DNA of 64,000 nt from Tretioscincus oriximinensis (GCA_022410635.1 JAJVDF010000127.1:744001-808000), one strand, 5' to 3'; positions 43,771 through 55,375 are shown, counted from the first letter of the stretch. The notes: a model not told the origin generated them from the sequence alone. Translations and numbers: made by a program.

Positions 43771-44579
43771 AACCATNTTTTTTAATAGCTACAGACACCT
43801 CTAAATTTTGTTTGGAAGAAATAAAGCACACAAAAGTAACTCTTTACTTTTCAGTACTCCCCAAGTAAATACTCAAATTAAAATCTGTCACCTATGGCAG
43901 GCAAAAATGTGCAGACCTTCCACTTTACTGATAATTAAGTTAAGATGGTAAAGTAATCTATTGCTTTTGAATGAAATGAATTAATAAAAGTTTGGCCATA
44001 GGTAATGGTTCTTTGGCTGCCCTTACAGAACAGAACCAAAAGAGGGCAGTCTTTTACCCTGTGTCATCCAAGTGCCTGATCACTTCCTTGCACAATCCTG
44101 CCATGGATTAAGTACTTCCTGTGTCAGTGAGAAAATAACAGGTTCTTTCATGCCTTAATTCATAGTTCATTCCTGCTTTTTATTAACTTGTTTCCCCATC
44201 TCGACACGGTAGTACCCAATGGAGTAAATGAAACTGATTCAACCATTTCCCATACCGCTCTTTAATTATGAGCCAAAGCTTATTCATTTTTCTTATTTAC
44301 AATTCTATGCTTAAGNGCAATTTGCAGATAATTTATCGAGCACATATTCTGCTTAATTCTCATTCTCGATAATAGAACATGACAATCAAGAAGTTGTTAC
44401 GCAATCCTTCTTTCAGATTTGCTTATCTACATTTTGTACCAGTCACTGTATGTTTGAAAAGGATTTATTGCACAATAATATTTTCGTGCCAATGCACCAA
44501 GTTGCGTTTTGTTCTAGAAGGATTAAACATACACACACATAGTAAAAAGTCCTGAAGTGATCTTAAAATTCATTCAAAA
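43771..44579. other. Unannotated sequence
   Basis: Nothing recognised. Confidence 0.4.
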
Positions 44580-45607
44580 AAACATAAGAAAGTAAGAGGA
44601 GCTGGATCAGGTCAGTTCCTCCAGACTACAATGGGTATCTCAAGTCCACTACTTGCTTCTCAGATACTTTTGAGTCCTTACTGTCTCTGCCACTTCACCC
44701 TGGATATAGTATTTAGATCAGGGTGGGCCCCTGGATATTTGAATCACTCAGGGGCCATACCCTACCTGAAGCTCTATTCCTGCCGTATACCTCAACCTAG
44801 GACACAAAGCAACCAGCTTCACTCCCTCCAAGTCAGGGATGCCTAATGGTTCTTCAAGAACCATGCCGGGGGGGGGGGGGGGCAACTAAATGGCCCTTCA
44901 GGGAGTATGCCAGATGCCAGATCAAATGGTCCCACAGTTATCTAACCCTTAGTTTTTGTATTCGTCATAATAGCCATTGATACATTTAACCTCTAACTCT
45001 TTGTTCCAGTGAACATTACCACCTCCTCAGATAAGAAATTTCACAGGGCGTTGACCATTGCGTGAAAAAATACTTTCCTGTTCAACAGCTTCATAGAGTG
45101 ATTCGTGGTTCTAGTGTTGTTTCTCTGTCCACTTTTCCACTCCATAACTGATTGTATAGATAATCCTTTTGTACTTTTTCTAATCCACAATATTGGAATT
45201 GTACAAAATATTTCAAAAATGGTCTCACCATAGAATTATAAAGAGGCACAGGACATTTTAAATGTGGATTTTTATTGCTGCTACATAATGGATCAACACT
45301 GTCACAAAGCTGTCCACCAGAACCCACAAACTCAGTTCTCATAACTTGAGTGACATTATTGTTCTTTGTCCCAGTAGCATTGGTTTTACACTTATTAAAA
45401 TTGAAGGACATTTGCCACTTCATTGCCCACTGTTTGGAACACTTAAAAAAGTATTTCAGTTTTTACTATCCTGAATAATTTGATATCATCAGCAAACTTT
45501 GCTCTCTCACACAGTTTACCCCACTTCAAGCTCATTTGTGAATAATTTTAAAAGTACAAGTACCAATAGTGCCTCATGTTTACCATCCCTTTATTGGACA
45601 ATTATGA

Positions 45608-45807
45608 TAGGCTGACCAGATGACCGCTTTGGGTGTGTGTGTTGAAAACCTATTTTTGGGGTGCCTCCCAGTTTTTTCTGAGGAAAAAAAACAAAAAAAC
45701 TTTTTAAAAATCTTTTTTTGAAAATATTTTCCTCAGAAAATACTGGGAGGCACTTCAAAACTGGGTTTTCAACCCCACTCCCCAAAAGGGGTCATCTGGT
45801 CAGCCTA
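45608..45807. mobile_element. hAT-like foldback MITE family H, nested in a LINE
   Basis: Starts TAGGCTGACCAGATGACCGC and ends GGGGTCATCTGGTCAGCCTA. Both halves contain the GGGGTGCCTCCCAGTTTTTT/complement block around an A/T-rich centre. The flanks AATTATGA and AAATTTAT are only partly alike, so the target duplication has decayed. Confidence 0.88.
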
Positions 45808-45834
45808 AAATTTATGGCATTGTTACAACAAGTA

Positions 45835-45945
45835 TTTTAAATCCATCTTCAGTCCTGAAGAACTGGATTAAAGCAGTTGAAAAACAGTTTTTTCCTGCTT
45901 TACTCCAATTGTTCAGGACTAAAGGTAGATCAAAAGTACACGTTG
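45835..45945. mobile_element. Foldback family F, copy 2, nested in a LINE
   Basis: TTTTAAATCCATCTTCAGTC and CTGAAGAACTGGATTAAAGC on the left mirror GCTTTACTCCAATTGTTCAG and GACTAAAGGTAGATCAAAAG on the right. Short arms with a central AAAAACAGTTTTTT palindrome. Confidence 0.7.
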
Positions 45946-46420
45946 GAACATAATTTGTGAGTTTATTCAAGAGTCTTTGGTAAGGAGCTTTGTCAAAAGA
46001 CTTTTGAAAGCTGAGATAGTGTCAAAATGGATCACTTTTTTGCATACGCTTATTGATAACTTCCAAAGAATTCTAGCAAGGCCGAGTTTCTCTTGCAGAA
46101 GCCATGCTTGCTCCACAATATATGCAGTGGTTTTATTTTCAATAACAGTTTATATTGCCCTATCTAAAATTCATGATAAGCTGATTGATCTGCAATTTCC
46201 TCTGTCACCCATGGATTCTAATGAAGGTTCATGTTACATTTGCTATTTTCTAGTCTTCAAAACCAGAGTGTTGGCTTTAGGAAAAGATTGTGTGTCTTTT
46301 GCAAGCAGTTTAGCAATTTCATATTTGAGTTCCTAAAAAATTCTTAGATAATGCAAGTTTATCAAGACATCTGAAGATCTCCTTTCTGGTTGCCTCTGTT
46401 CAAAATAATTCTACTGAATC

Positions 46421-47159
46421 TTTCCCTGAAAAGATGCTTTCAAATTTATTTATATTTTAGTTTATGTGTCTACATGAAAAGCCCAGCGGGGCCTTTAACT
46501 GGGACAGGAGGAAGACAGATTGAGAGAAAGAAAGCAGAGATACATGGACATCAAATAGGATTTGAAAGATTCAACAACACCCCTCTGCAGATAATGGTTT
46601 GCCAACCCATCTGGATTTGCGGAAAGAGAGTCAACAGATGTGCTATTGTCTTCCTTTTAAAACCTTCATAAAAAACAATGAAGCCAAGATGTGTAAACAA
46701 GACCCATTCAGCTTTATGGAAGAGTTGTTAGCTTTGAAGCTCAATTACATTCCTCTTTTAAAACAACATTGTTAATTATTTCAGCACAATCACCCCACCA
46801 AAAACACCAAAGTAATGAACTTACCTTAGAAAGGTATTTGTTCCTTCCCAGCTGATTTACTGCTTTGCAAACAGGAGATTGTGTGAATATCTTCTAACTT
46901 CTAATGGCAGAGGTGTTGCCACTTCTTTTTCTCCATCAAATCATCAGAAAAAGGTCATAAACAGTTGATCAATCTATAAATAAAAATATCCAATTTAATC
47001 AACTTTTGATCACCTTTGCTTAAACACCTAGACTTTTAATTCTGTTAACTGAATTTATTTAGCTAAGGAATTTCAGAACAAGATTCTGGGTGCTTTCCCA
47101 CCTCATGGTTTGCCTCACTGTTTCTTTTATATCGTGTTCACCATCTGTCCCCATTTACC
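46421..47159. other. Unannotated sequence
   Basis: The frame at 46390-46671 has no domain. No repeat recognised. Confidence 0.4.
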
Positions 47160-47285
47160 TTAAGCTTCCATGCTGTTCTGAAGCATTCCCTAACAATGTC
47201 GTCACATGACGAGCCCCATAAGGCATTGCTGTGCTTGACTGACTACAGTCCCCAGCATTCTCTGTGAACCAAGAGCCAATTAATT
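47160..47285 (-). repeat. Dispersed repeat family V, copy 2
   Basis: On the minus strand: ATTGGCTCTTGG, GAGAATGCTGGGGACTGTAG and CAATGCCTTATGGGGCTCGT, the same order as 13838-13955. Confidence 0.6.
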
Positions 47286-47289
47286 TTAA

Positions 47290-47995
47290 CAATATTTATT
47301 TATTTATTTATTTAAAAGATTTTTACCCCGCCCTTCCCCCCGAAGGTGTCCAGGGCGGCTTACAAAAATTAAAAAATTCGGGTCGCCATGACCTTCACAA
47401 GATTAAAATCATAAAACACAACTGTTAAAAATGTCGTCCTCTGGTGGGGGGGGGGGGCTAACATGAAAAGGCCCGGGTGAAGAGATAGGTCTTTACCAGG
47501 CGCCTAAAAGATAGTAAAGAAGGCGCCTGGCGTGCTTCCGAGGGGAGGCCGTTCCATAATATCGGGGCCACTACCGAGAAGGCTCTTCCCCGCGCCCCCG
47601 CCCCCCTTATCTTAGAGCAGGAGGGGAGAACTAGAAGGCCCTCTCCTTCTGATCGCAGAGACCGGGCAGGACTATATGGGAAAAGGCGTTCCCTCAAGTA
47701 TTCAGGACCCAAACCGTTTAGGGCTTTATACGTCAGTATAAGCACCTTGAATTGGGCTCGGTAGCGAATAGGTAGCCAGTGCAGTTCTTTGAGGACCGGC
47801 GTGATGGACGTCCGGCCAGACACACCCGACAGCAGACGAGCTGCTGCATTCTGCACTAGCTCCAGCCTCCGAACCGTCTTCAAGGGAAGCCCCACGTAGA
47901 GTGCATTGCAGTAGTCTAATCTGGAGGTTACCAGAGCATGAAGAACCGTGGCCAAAGACCCCCTGTCCAGGAACGGCCGCAACTGGCGGACCAAT
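47290..47995 (-). mobile_element. L2 LINE with long ORF2 C-terminal frame
   Basis: The minus-strand frame of 178 codons (47458-47994) is a clear L2 reverse-transcriptase C-terminus: LVTSRLDYCNALYVGLPLK, RRLELVQNAAARLLSG, ITPVLKELHWLPIRYRAQFK, LTYKALNGLGPEYLRERL and AFSVVAPILWNGLPSEARQ. The 3' UTR follows to TTACAAAAATTAAAAAA and a TTTATTTA tail at 47292-47322. The frame lacks the catalytic palm and endonuclease. Among all copies here it is the least damaged L2, so it is probably the youngest. Confidence 0.97.
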
Positions 47996-48029
47996 CGTAA
48001 AGTTTATGGGATAAGATACAGAGCTGTCC

Positions 48030-48330
48030 TCCTGTCACAAACCCAGGCGTTTTTCCTCTGTTGGATGCAAGTTGGTGCTCTTTGCCTGCAAGCAGGTGCG
48101 AATCCCCGCCTCCAGCATTGGAGTAGCTATGGCACGCTCCGAGGTTCCTTCCAGGACCCCGGAAAGCGTTGCTCGAGCTGCAGCCGTCAGCCCTGACGGC
48201 TCCTTTTCCTTTAAAATCCTGCATTTTTATATTCCCTGATGCAGCATCGGGGAATATAAAAATCCGGGATTTTATTTTAGTCCCCAAAGCTTGGATTGTC
48301 CCGCCTTCCCGGGACGTATGGCAACCCTAA
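48030..48330. mobile_element. Putative hAT-like element with internal palindrome
   Basis: At 48212-48278, AAAATCCTGCATTTTTATAT and TCCCTGATGC pair with GCATCGGGGAATATAAAAAT and CCGGGATTTT. The right edge has CCCGGGACGTATGGCAACCC, a common reptile hAT-type end. The left end is not defined and the interior is GC-rich. Confidence 0.45.
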
Positions 48331-48824
48331 CTTTGACTCATTCCTCAGTTTACTGTAGCATTCCTTGAGAGCTGGAACTCTTGCCAAAGGTGTTTTACTC
48401 TATAGTTACATTGTCATCCTCTCTGGCATCAGTCTGTTGGAACCAGGCATGACTGGTAGGCTTGTCAAAAGCTTTACCTAACACTCATTTCTCTTAGTCT
48501 GCTTCAGCTTACAAATGCTGGCAATAGAAACCTAGTTAGTCTTTCCTTCTTCTCACAATCTCAGTTGCAGGGTGATAAGACATGAGTCATAAGGATTGTC
48601 TGCTGCTCATCAAAGAGGTGTTCAGTAGCTTTTTATTTGAAGGAGGAGAGGAATAAATCTGGCTGATTTTGATATGTTTCCTCCCCACCTCTGTTCTTCC
48701 CTCCTTTCCTTTCTTTTCTGACCCAAGAAAGACATTACATTCTAGTGTTGACAACTGTCGTCTGTTTATACTGAAGATCAATATAGCTAACAATGAATCC
48801 CATAGTGCTATCCAACACATACGG
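48331..48824. other. Unannotated sequence
   Basis: Nothing recognised. Confidence 0.4.
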
Positions 48825-48905
48825 TACTTTTGATCCAGTCTGGGATTTTAATGGTTTAGTCCAGTTCTTTAGAACTGGAAATGGATTAAATGTACATTTC
48901 AGAAC
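48825..48905. mobile_element. Foldback family F, copy 3
   Basis: GATCCAGTCTGGGATTTTAA, GTCCAGTTCTTTAGAACTGG and ATGGATTAAATGTACATTTC form a short imperfect hairpin around TTCTTTAGAA. Confidence 0.45.
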
Positions 48906-49567
48906 AGTATCCTGGAGTCCTTCATTCATATTTCAGAAATATGGAGAGGAATTTCATGAGTGACATATAGAATGATTTGTTTTGAAGCTTCCAAAAGAAA
49001 TAAATTCTTTTTTGGGTTTCCCCAAATCACAAAACTGCAGGCTGTCTCTGTCTCCGTTATCTGAATTGTGCAATCTGCAAAATCCAGCAATTGGTACAAA
49101 ATGGTTTCACAATGGACCTTGTTGGGACTTTTTGTGACCTGCATCATCCAAAATCACTGAGCTACTCTAAGGACCAAGAAATGAAGTGATAGTGCTTTTT
49201 CTATCTTCACTCCCATAGGGTCGTTTTAAGAAGAATTCCAGAATCCTACTATCTTTTCTAGTGAGGGAGAAACAGAAGTTATTACTTCAGTTTATATATA
49301 TATTAGTTCCTATTGATCCATAAAAACGCTTAGTTTTCCATAGTGCTTCTCTCTGTCACACATAAATTTGTCTGATGTCAAGCTTGTTAGTTGGAATCAA
49401 CATAATCTTGTCTCTTATCATCTTGAAGATCTAGAAAATGAAATCCAAGGCAGTAGAAACTCAGNTTGTTTTCAGCTTGGAACAACCTAGTCAAATCTAC
49501 CATGGGACACTCCCATCACCAGTAGGGGAGACAGGTTACCAGCTTGCTCTCTCAGCACACAAGCCCA
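48906..49567. other. Unannotated sequence
   Basis: Nothing recognised. Confidence 0.4.
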
Positions 49568-49683
49568 GATGAAGTGCGTGCTGTGGGCCTTCCCGTCTGG
49601 CAATCACCCCTAATGAAGTGCACACTGTGGGCCTTCCTGTCTGGCAATTACCCCCTGATGAAGTGCATGTTGTGGACCCTCCA
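49568..49683 (+). repeat. Minisatellite, 44-45-bp unit, about 2.6 copies
   Basis: Units start at 49568, 49612 and 49657 with (G/A)ATGAAGTGC and share TGTGGGCCTTCC and TCTGGCAAT. The third unit is partial. Confidence 0.88.
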
Positions 49684-49749
49684 GCCTGCCCTGTGTTTTA
49701 CCTGCTTTAGAAACATTGCAGGTGGCCTGTGGCACTTGATGCTTCACAG

Positions 49750-49860
49750 ATGCACAGAAGAAGAAGGAGAAGAAGGAGAAGAAGAAAAAGAAGAATAAGG
49801 AGGAGGAGGAGGAGGAGAAAAGAAGAAAGAAGAAAGAGGATAGAGGAAAGAAGAAAAAGA
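49750..49860 (+). repeat. Purine-rich (GAA)n/(GGA)n tract
   Basis: Interrupted GAA/GGA repeats; this is the complement of the tail of the SINE that follows on the minus strand. Confidence 0.92.
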
Positions 49861-50130
49861 ACTGGGTTATTATACCCCGCTTTTCAAAGGAACTCAAAGT
49901 TGCATACAAGGGTATTTTGCCCAAAGGCTGACATTCTATCTTCCCCAACAGGCTGTGTTGGTTCCCATATATCTACTTGCAGTCAGTTACAATTTCTTGC
50001 AATTCATGCTTTCGAATAGCTTGGTTGGCTAGAGCTACAGGCTAGTGGAAGGTGCTCACCCCTTCCTACGCCCGACACAGGGCTTTGAAACCCAGTCTGC
50101 CAGATGAGAGACTGATTCCTAAAAGCTGCC
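49857..50130 (-). mobile_element. SINE, GCTCTAGCCAAC subtype, minus strand
   Basis: On the minus strand: TGGCAGACTGGGTTTCAAAG (head), TGTAGCTCTAGCCAACCAAG, TGCAAGAAATTGTAACTGAC, GGCAAAATACCCTTGTATGC and AGCGGGGTATAATAACCCAG, with a TTC tail at 49750-49860. Confidence 0.85.
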
Positions 50131-50329
50131 ATGTGATCTATTTCTTGCAGCAGAAACAAACTCAGTCTTGGGATAATCAGCTAGGTGAATAGTCCCACTC
50201 CAAGAAAAAATGGAAGCAGACTTTTCGATTTGATCCCTGCTGACAAAGGATAACCTCCATTTGGATCAAGTGTAAGGCATGAGAATGACCCAGATTTTTG
50301 CTGGCGGGCTTCTTTGTGCAGCTAGATGG
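50131..50329. other. Unannotated sequence
   Basis: May be a decayed upstream part of the following LINE; not demonstrable by eye. Confidence 0.3.
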
Positions 50330-50875
50330 CCATTGTGCAGTGAGCTGCATAATGGCGTAGAGGGGCTGGAGCACCTCCCTTATGAAGTCAGGCTGCAACG
50401 CCTCAAAGGATGGCGTTTAACAGGTGATCTGATTGAAGTTTATGAAATCATGCATGGGATGGATAAGGTGAATGGAGAAAAATATTGTGTAATAGAGAAA
50501 AATTATTTCCTATATCACACGACACTTCGACCAGGGGGTATTCCTTGAAACTGATGGCAGAAGAGTGAAGACAGACAAGGAAAAGTATTGGCAGCTAGCA
50601 GCCTGGATAGCTTTAAGACAGGATTAGACAAGTTCATGGAAGCCAAGGGTATAAATAGCTACTAGGATGGATCTTTTAATGCTGTCTCCAGAATAGAGCA
50701 ACAGGCAGGATTCCTGAATTACCACTTGCAGGGAGCTGAGAACAGGTGAAGATTTTGGGTTCTTTTGTTTTAGACTGCCCAGGCGCTGTTGGTGGACCAC
50801 TATGTGAGAGAGAATGTTGGACTAGATGGGCTTTGGCCTGATTCAGCAAGGCTCCTCTTAGGTTCTTTTGTTTAG
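50330..50875 (+). mobile_element. CR1-clade LINE 3' region, GTTCTTAT-type
   Basis: The frame at 50279-50548 gives LEHLPYEVRLQRLKGWRL, then GDLIEVYEIMHGMDKVN, the post-RT region. GATAGCTTTAAGACAGGATT and the 3' UTR block GACTAGATGGGCTTTGGCCT follow, ending at AGGTTCTTTTG. The octamer tail is reduced to one worn unit. Confidence 0.9.
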
Positions 50876-51440
50876 TGTTCTGAGACAGTATGAGCTGCCC
50901 TGTCTGAGGTCTGTCATAGATTGCACTCGTATTTGAATGGCAGGCATTTATTCAGCAATGCAATGAGGTATCATGACACCCCAGTGCAATACAATCCAAA
51001 ACACGATGCCATGCAATATGTACACACACCCCAGTTCAGTGGTATGTCACTGCACACCACATCAGCGGCATGTCATATCAGAGTGGGTGCAATCAAAAGC
51101 TCAAAATCCTGCTGGGAGAAATGGGGCAGTTGGACAGTTCCAGTTCCAGTGCTAAAACGGTGCTCCTGGTTGTACCACCCTAGTTGCAGCCCTGACTCTA
51201 CTCTGGGATATAATCTGTAATAAGGTCCAATAGAAAAAGATCTTGTTACAAAAAGATGAACTGATTTTTGTATACTGGATGCTGAAAATATTGTCTACTC
51301 ATTTTCCAACTGTAGAATACCGTTTTAGAAATGTGCTTGCGAAATTGGAGACTTTGAATAGCACTGTGGGGGAGCTGGCGGTTCATCTGTGTGGTAACAC
51401 GGCACAGTCTCCCCCCCCCCCCCCATTTGTTGTAGTCGTT
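50876..51440. other. Unannotated sequence ending in a C run
   Basis: Frames at 50921-51220 have no domain. A run of C (about 51411-51424) lies next to the CR1 junction. Confidence 0.4.
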
Positions 51441-52250
51441 TTTCCCCCTGCTCGATGCAGGATTCATTAAACCATCCCAGACAGATGGCTGTCCAGTCTT
51501 TGTTTGAAGACTTCCAGTGATGGTGAACTCACCACCCCCTGTGGCAAAGTGTTCCACTGGTTTATCACCCTGACTGTTAGAAAGTTTTTTCTGATATCTA
51601 ATCTGAATCTACTCCCTTGCAGTTTCTTTCCATTGTTTCTAGTCCTTCCGTGTGCTAATGTGAACAATGTTGATTCCTCTGCTCTGTGACAGCCCTTCAG
51701 ATATTTGTAGACAGCTATCAGGTCTCCTCTCAGTCTTCTCTTTTGCAGACTAAACATCCCCAGATCCTTTAATCTTTCCTCATAGGACATGGTTTCCAGA
51801 CCACTCACCATCCTTGTAACTCTCTTTTGTACTTGCTCTAGTTTATCAATGTCCTTTTTTAAATTGGGGCCCCCAGAACTGAACACAGTATTCCAAGTGT
51901 GGTTGTACCAAAGTACTGTAGAGAGGAATAATTACTTCACGTGAGCAAGATTCTTTGCCCCTCTTGATACATCCCAGGATTGTGTTTGCCTTTTTTGCAG
52001 CTGCTTCATACTGTTGACTCATGTTTAATCTGTGATCTACCAAAACACCCAGGTCCTTCTCACCTGTGCTGCTGTTCAGACATATTCCTGCCATTCTATA
52101 CGTGCTGTTTTCATTATTTTTGCCCAGATGTAGGATCTTGCATTTCTCTCGGTTAAATATCATTCTGTTAGTTTCAGCCCATTGTTCAAGTTTGTCTAGA
52201 TCTTTTTTAATCCTATCTCTATCTTGTTTAGTATTAGCGACACGGCCTAT
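51441..52250 (-). mobile_element. CR1 LINE, minus strand, missing its 3' tail
   Basis: Two minus-strand frames cover ORF2 after the palm. The first has DLDKLEQWAETNRMIFNREK, EKDLGVLVDHRLNMSQQYEA and [18 protein letters not shown] frameshift near 51850-51880 leads to the second, with [20 protein letters not shown] and LEVFKQRLDSHLSGMV. The 3' UTR stops at ATCGAGCAGGGGG (about 51447) before the usual hairpin and ATTCTATG repeats. The 5' break is near 52247. Confidence 0.96.
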
Positions 52251-54149
52251 TTTTGTGTTCCTCTGCCTCCCCCCAACCCCCTGCTGCCACTTCCACTCCC
52301 TTGGTCTTACCTGTTCTTCAGGCGCTGAGGCTGCACCTACCAATGTATTGTGCTTCTGCCCTAGAGCAGAAACTGCCTCTGGCATCATGCACAGCACCAT
52401 GTTGATGGCACAAGGCTGGGAGCCATATGAATTGCCACTGTTCAGTAATCTGCCATGCTTGATGCTATTTTGCCAGGGCAGGGCTGGCAGCCTGCCAAAT
52501 GAACTGCTGCTGTGTAGCAATCCAACATGGGAACCACCAGTTGGGAGGCAGTTATCCTTCCACCCTGTCATATGCACTGCCATCCATGCCAGCCCATCAT
52601 GGGCACCACTATTTTGGAGGCAGCTTCTGCTACAGGGCAGAAGAATAATCAAAATTTGAGTTTTATTAAAGGTATGAAGATATGTGGATGCAGCCACCAA
52701 TAAGCTGCTTTTGAGCCACCTTTTACAACGTGTGAATAAAGCTCACAAATTCTTAAGCAGCTTGGATGCACATATCCACACTTGGAAGTTTACGGTAAAT
52801 AAGCCAGTGTTACCAATTTTACGCAGAGGAAGAAAGAAGTAACNGACAGTACAGTCATTTTGGGGAGAAACAAGGAAATGTGCATAAGGAATTGCCAGAC
52901 ATGCAAGGAACAGTCATCCCTTTTCTTAAACTGTTCAGATCCCCAAACTTAAAGATTTTTTTTAAAGCTGCAAATCCTAAAACACATGTGAGGTAGAATT
53001 CCAATCACATAAAACTACCCTTCTAATTGCCTGGACTGCAGCTGCTTTATCCCTTCTTCTATCTTCTCAGAATCTCTGCAAGGACTGACCAGACGGGTTA
53101 CTGTTTCACCATGTATTTTTATCTCAACTTTTCTTTATACAATGCTTCCCTGCTGAGTGCTGAAATGCTCTCCTATCAGCTTTCAAGTTGCTGCTCTGCA
53201 GACAGTTGGATTAGAAATTCCATCACCTATGCAGGCCAGGGTTGTAGTCCAAATCATCTGGCCAACATTCAATTAAAAGGGTAACCAGATGGAAAGCAAA
53301 ATAAAGCTTTTGGCTTCAATAGCTGCATAAAGAATACACATTACAAATAAATAAACAAACAAATATAAGTACAAATTGTGGGGTTATCACCCTGGAATGG
53401 CCAGGGTGCGCCTGGATATCAGAGTATAGCAACTTCTCCCATGAATTTCATGTTAAATCCCAGATTCCTGGGGTGTGTTCTGACTGGGGAAAATGAAGTG
53501 ATTTAGAAAACAGTGAAACAGATATAAATCCACCTTGCTGTTCCCCCTTATTCCCTGCCCCATTTTGGTCCCATTCTAGCAGCTTGAAAGGACAGGATAA
53601 GAGCGAAGCTGAGTACTGCAATCCTTGGGCTGCTTGTGGCTCAGGGATCCCTGGGGTGGCAGTTTTCAACTTCTTTACCCATCATCAGCCTTGTATAATT
53701 GCAGTGACATCACTGACGCCTACCGTGGGCAGAAACTGGTTGTAACTCTTGCTCCTGCCCATGCCAGGCACCAAACATGACAATCAGTGGTCTGGTTTCC
53801 CAGTGGTTTTGAACTACCCAGTTGTACTGCACATGCAAAATTCTAATATCTCCCAAGAACACAGAGAAATTCATTCTCTAAAGCAACTATGGAGCTGGTG
53901 TGCTCAGGAAAATGGCATTTATGTGCCGCTACTGATATATATGCATTTGCCTGGACCAAGAATACAAGATGCTCTCTGTTAACATTCTTATGGTGGCTAT
54001 CAGATTTAAGGGTACAAGACACACATCAAGCTGGGATAGATAGTTCTGGTTCAGATCAAAGCTATCTGCCTGTCCCAGACCTTTCCCCCATGCTGACTTG
54101 CATATGGAGAGCCTCTGCATGCTCTCCAGACAAAGGATGAAGGTTTCTG
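52251..54149. other. Unannotated sequence
   Basis: No gene recognised. The open frames extending the CR1 ORF at 52260-52700 and on the plus strand at 52066-52659 are composites with non-LINE sequence. The block at 52390-52630 has a loosely repeated GCCATATGAATTGCCACTG/CCAAATGAACTGCTGCTGT motif. Confidence 0.4.
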
Positions 54150-54372
54150 TCCTTTAGAGTTCCTGGGGGTGCATTATTGCTGTCTACCTTGTTGTATAAC
54201 AGACAGTCATGGTACAGTGGTGGGAGGTGTCTAAGAATCTTATACATTTTATCACATTATCCACTCTTGCACAAGGCATGAGTTCTCATACACCAATGCC
54301 CTTCCTTTTTCTGACCTGGAGCCCCCAGGAGCCTGGCTCTGGGGTGAGAATTCCCAGTACTGTCATGGTGTG
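54150..54372 (+). repeat. Dispersed repeat family Z, plus copy
   Basis: TGGTGGGAGGTGTCTAAGAA, TTATCCACTCTTGCACAAGG and TTCTCATACACCAATGCCC align with the complement of 38385-38535. TTCCCAGTACTGTCATGG closes it. Confidence 0.68.
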
Positions 54373-54835
54373 CTGTGCACATTGCTCCATATATTACCTC
54401 CTAGTATGCTGGTAGACCTTCAAATCAAGGTCTCCTAGTGAGCTGGTCTAGGAAGCCATTTTGGGCATCTAACCCAGTCCAAGAGTGCAACCTCCTTTGT
54501 TCTACTTCAACATGTAAACTCCTTGCGGATTCCTTCTTGTTCTGTACTTAAAATATGGCAAGGATCCCTGACTTAAATCCGTCTTTCCCTGGTATTTGTA
54601 GTCCGGAACAGAAAATTCTGCCTGTTTGTTCTGCAAAGGAAAAGCAGCTGTATTTTTGGTTTGTTCGTTTCAAATTACATTTTCTATCTTTCATATGTAC
54701 TTTCATAATATTTTATATTCCCCGCAATGAAACTGTCTTCTATTATAGATTACAAACTTTTTAGAGCACAGAGGATTCTTGGATTCAAGATGTCATTGCC
54801 AAAGAATGCAAAAGCATAGAAGAGTGGAGAAAAAA
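54373..54835. other. Unannotated sequence
   Basis: Nothing recognised. Confidence 0.4.
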
Positions 54836-55080
54836 GGCACGATGGTCCAGCAGTTGAGAGCCCTGGTGTTTCAACAAAGATGCCAGAATTCTAAATTCTT
54901 GTTGGCTGTGGAGAGGAGTGAGACCCTCTTCTGACCTCAGCTCTAGCCAACTCAGCTATTCAAAAGCAAAAAGAAATGCAATGAGATAAAAGGGAACCAT
55001 CACTATGTGGTGGGGAACATAGAATGCAAATGTTCAGGCAAAAAATAGCTTGTAAGCTGCTTTCTTCTACTGCTGCCTCT
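54836..55080 (+). mobile_element. SINE, GCTCTAGCCAAC subtype
   Basis: The tRNA-like head GGTCCAGCAGTTGAGAGCCC leads into CAGCTCTAGCCAACTCAGCT, AAAAGCAAAAAGAAATGCAA, GGTGGGGAACATAGAATGCA and AATAGCTTGTAAGCTGCTTT. The TTC tail is short (TTCTTCTACTGCTG). Confidence 0.83.
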
Positions 55081-55204
55081 ATAAATCTCATTGTTTTCTG
55101 CATCATTTCTACATGCTCAAGAGGAGATATTCTTAGGGTGATCAAATATCAATATTTAACAGATACTTTGATATCTTAGTCTGTACATTTGGAGGGAGGA
55201 ATGT

Positions 55205-55375
55205 TAGAACAGAAGAAGCCAAATTGGGCCACAGCCTATCCAGTCTGGCATTCTGTCTCACACAGTGACCCACCAATAGCACCTAGGCCTTCTTAAACAG
55301 AAGGAGAAAGCAAAAGCTTCACCTGCTTTCAACTCCCTGCAAAAAGCATTTAGAGGAATCCTGTACATCATTTCA
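55205..55375 (-). mobile_element. CR1-clade LINE 3' end, minus strand
   Basis: CCAGTCTGGCATTCTGTCTC and ACAGTGACCCACCAATAGCA are the complement of the GTTCTTAT-subfamily 3' UTR. It lies head to head with the plus-strand copy starting at 55376. Confidence 0.82.

Larger units (their letters stand above)
44580..46420 (-). mobile_element. CR1-clade LINE, decayed, carrying two nested MITEs
   Basis: The 3' tail lies at the left (ACATAAGAAAGTAAGAGGAG, the complement of a worn GTTCTTAT end). At 45091-45423 minus-strand frames give MKWQMSFNFNKCKTNATGTK and PLYNSMVRPFLKYFVQFQYC, the region after the RT palm. At 45960-46400 the complement matches the CR1-clade RT palm and fingers, with CTTGCAGAAGCCATGCTTGC (complement of the KQHGFRK-type motif) and ATTTCATATTTGAGTTCCT. 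Nested inserts are at 45608-45807 and 45835-45945. All frames are broken. Confidence 0.85.

Noticed and set aside
44865..44882. Long G homopolymer as a regulatory element
   Set aside because: Most likely a homopolymer run near a worn LINE; no context supports function.
45977..46336. 119-codon plus-strand frame as a novel membrane protein
   Set aside because: It is the antisense of a CR1-clade reverse-transcriptase region.
51846..52700. 284-codon minus-strand frame as one gene
   Set aside because: Only the C-terminal half is CR1; the N-terminal half is unrelated sequence in a chance open frame, and the CR1 part is frameshifted.
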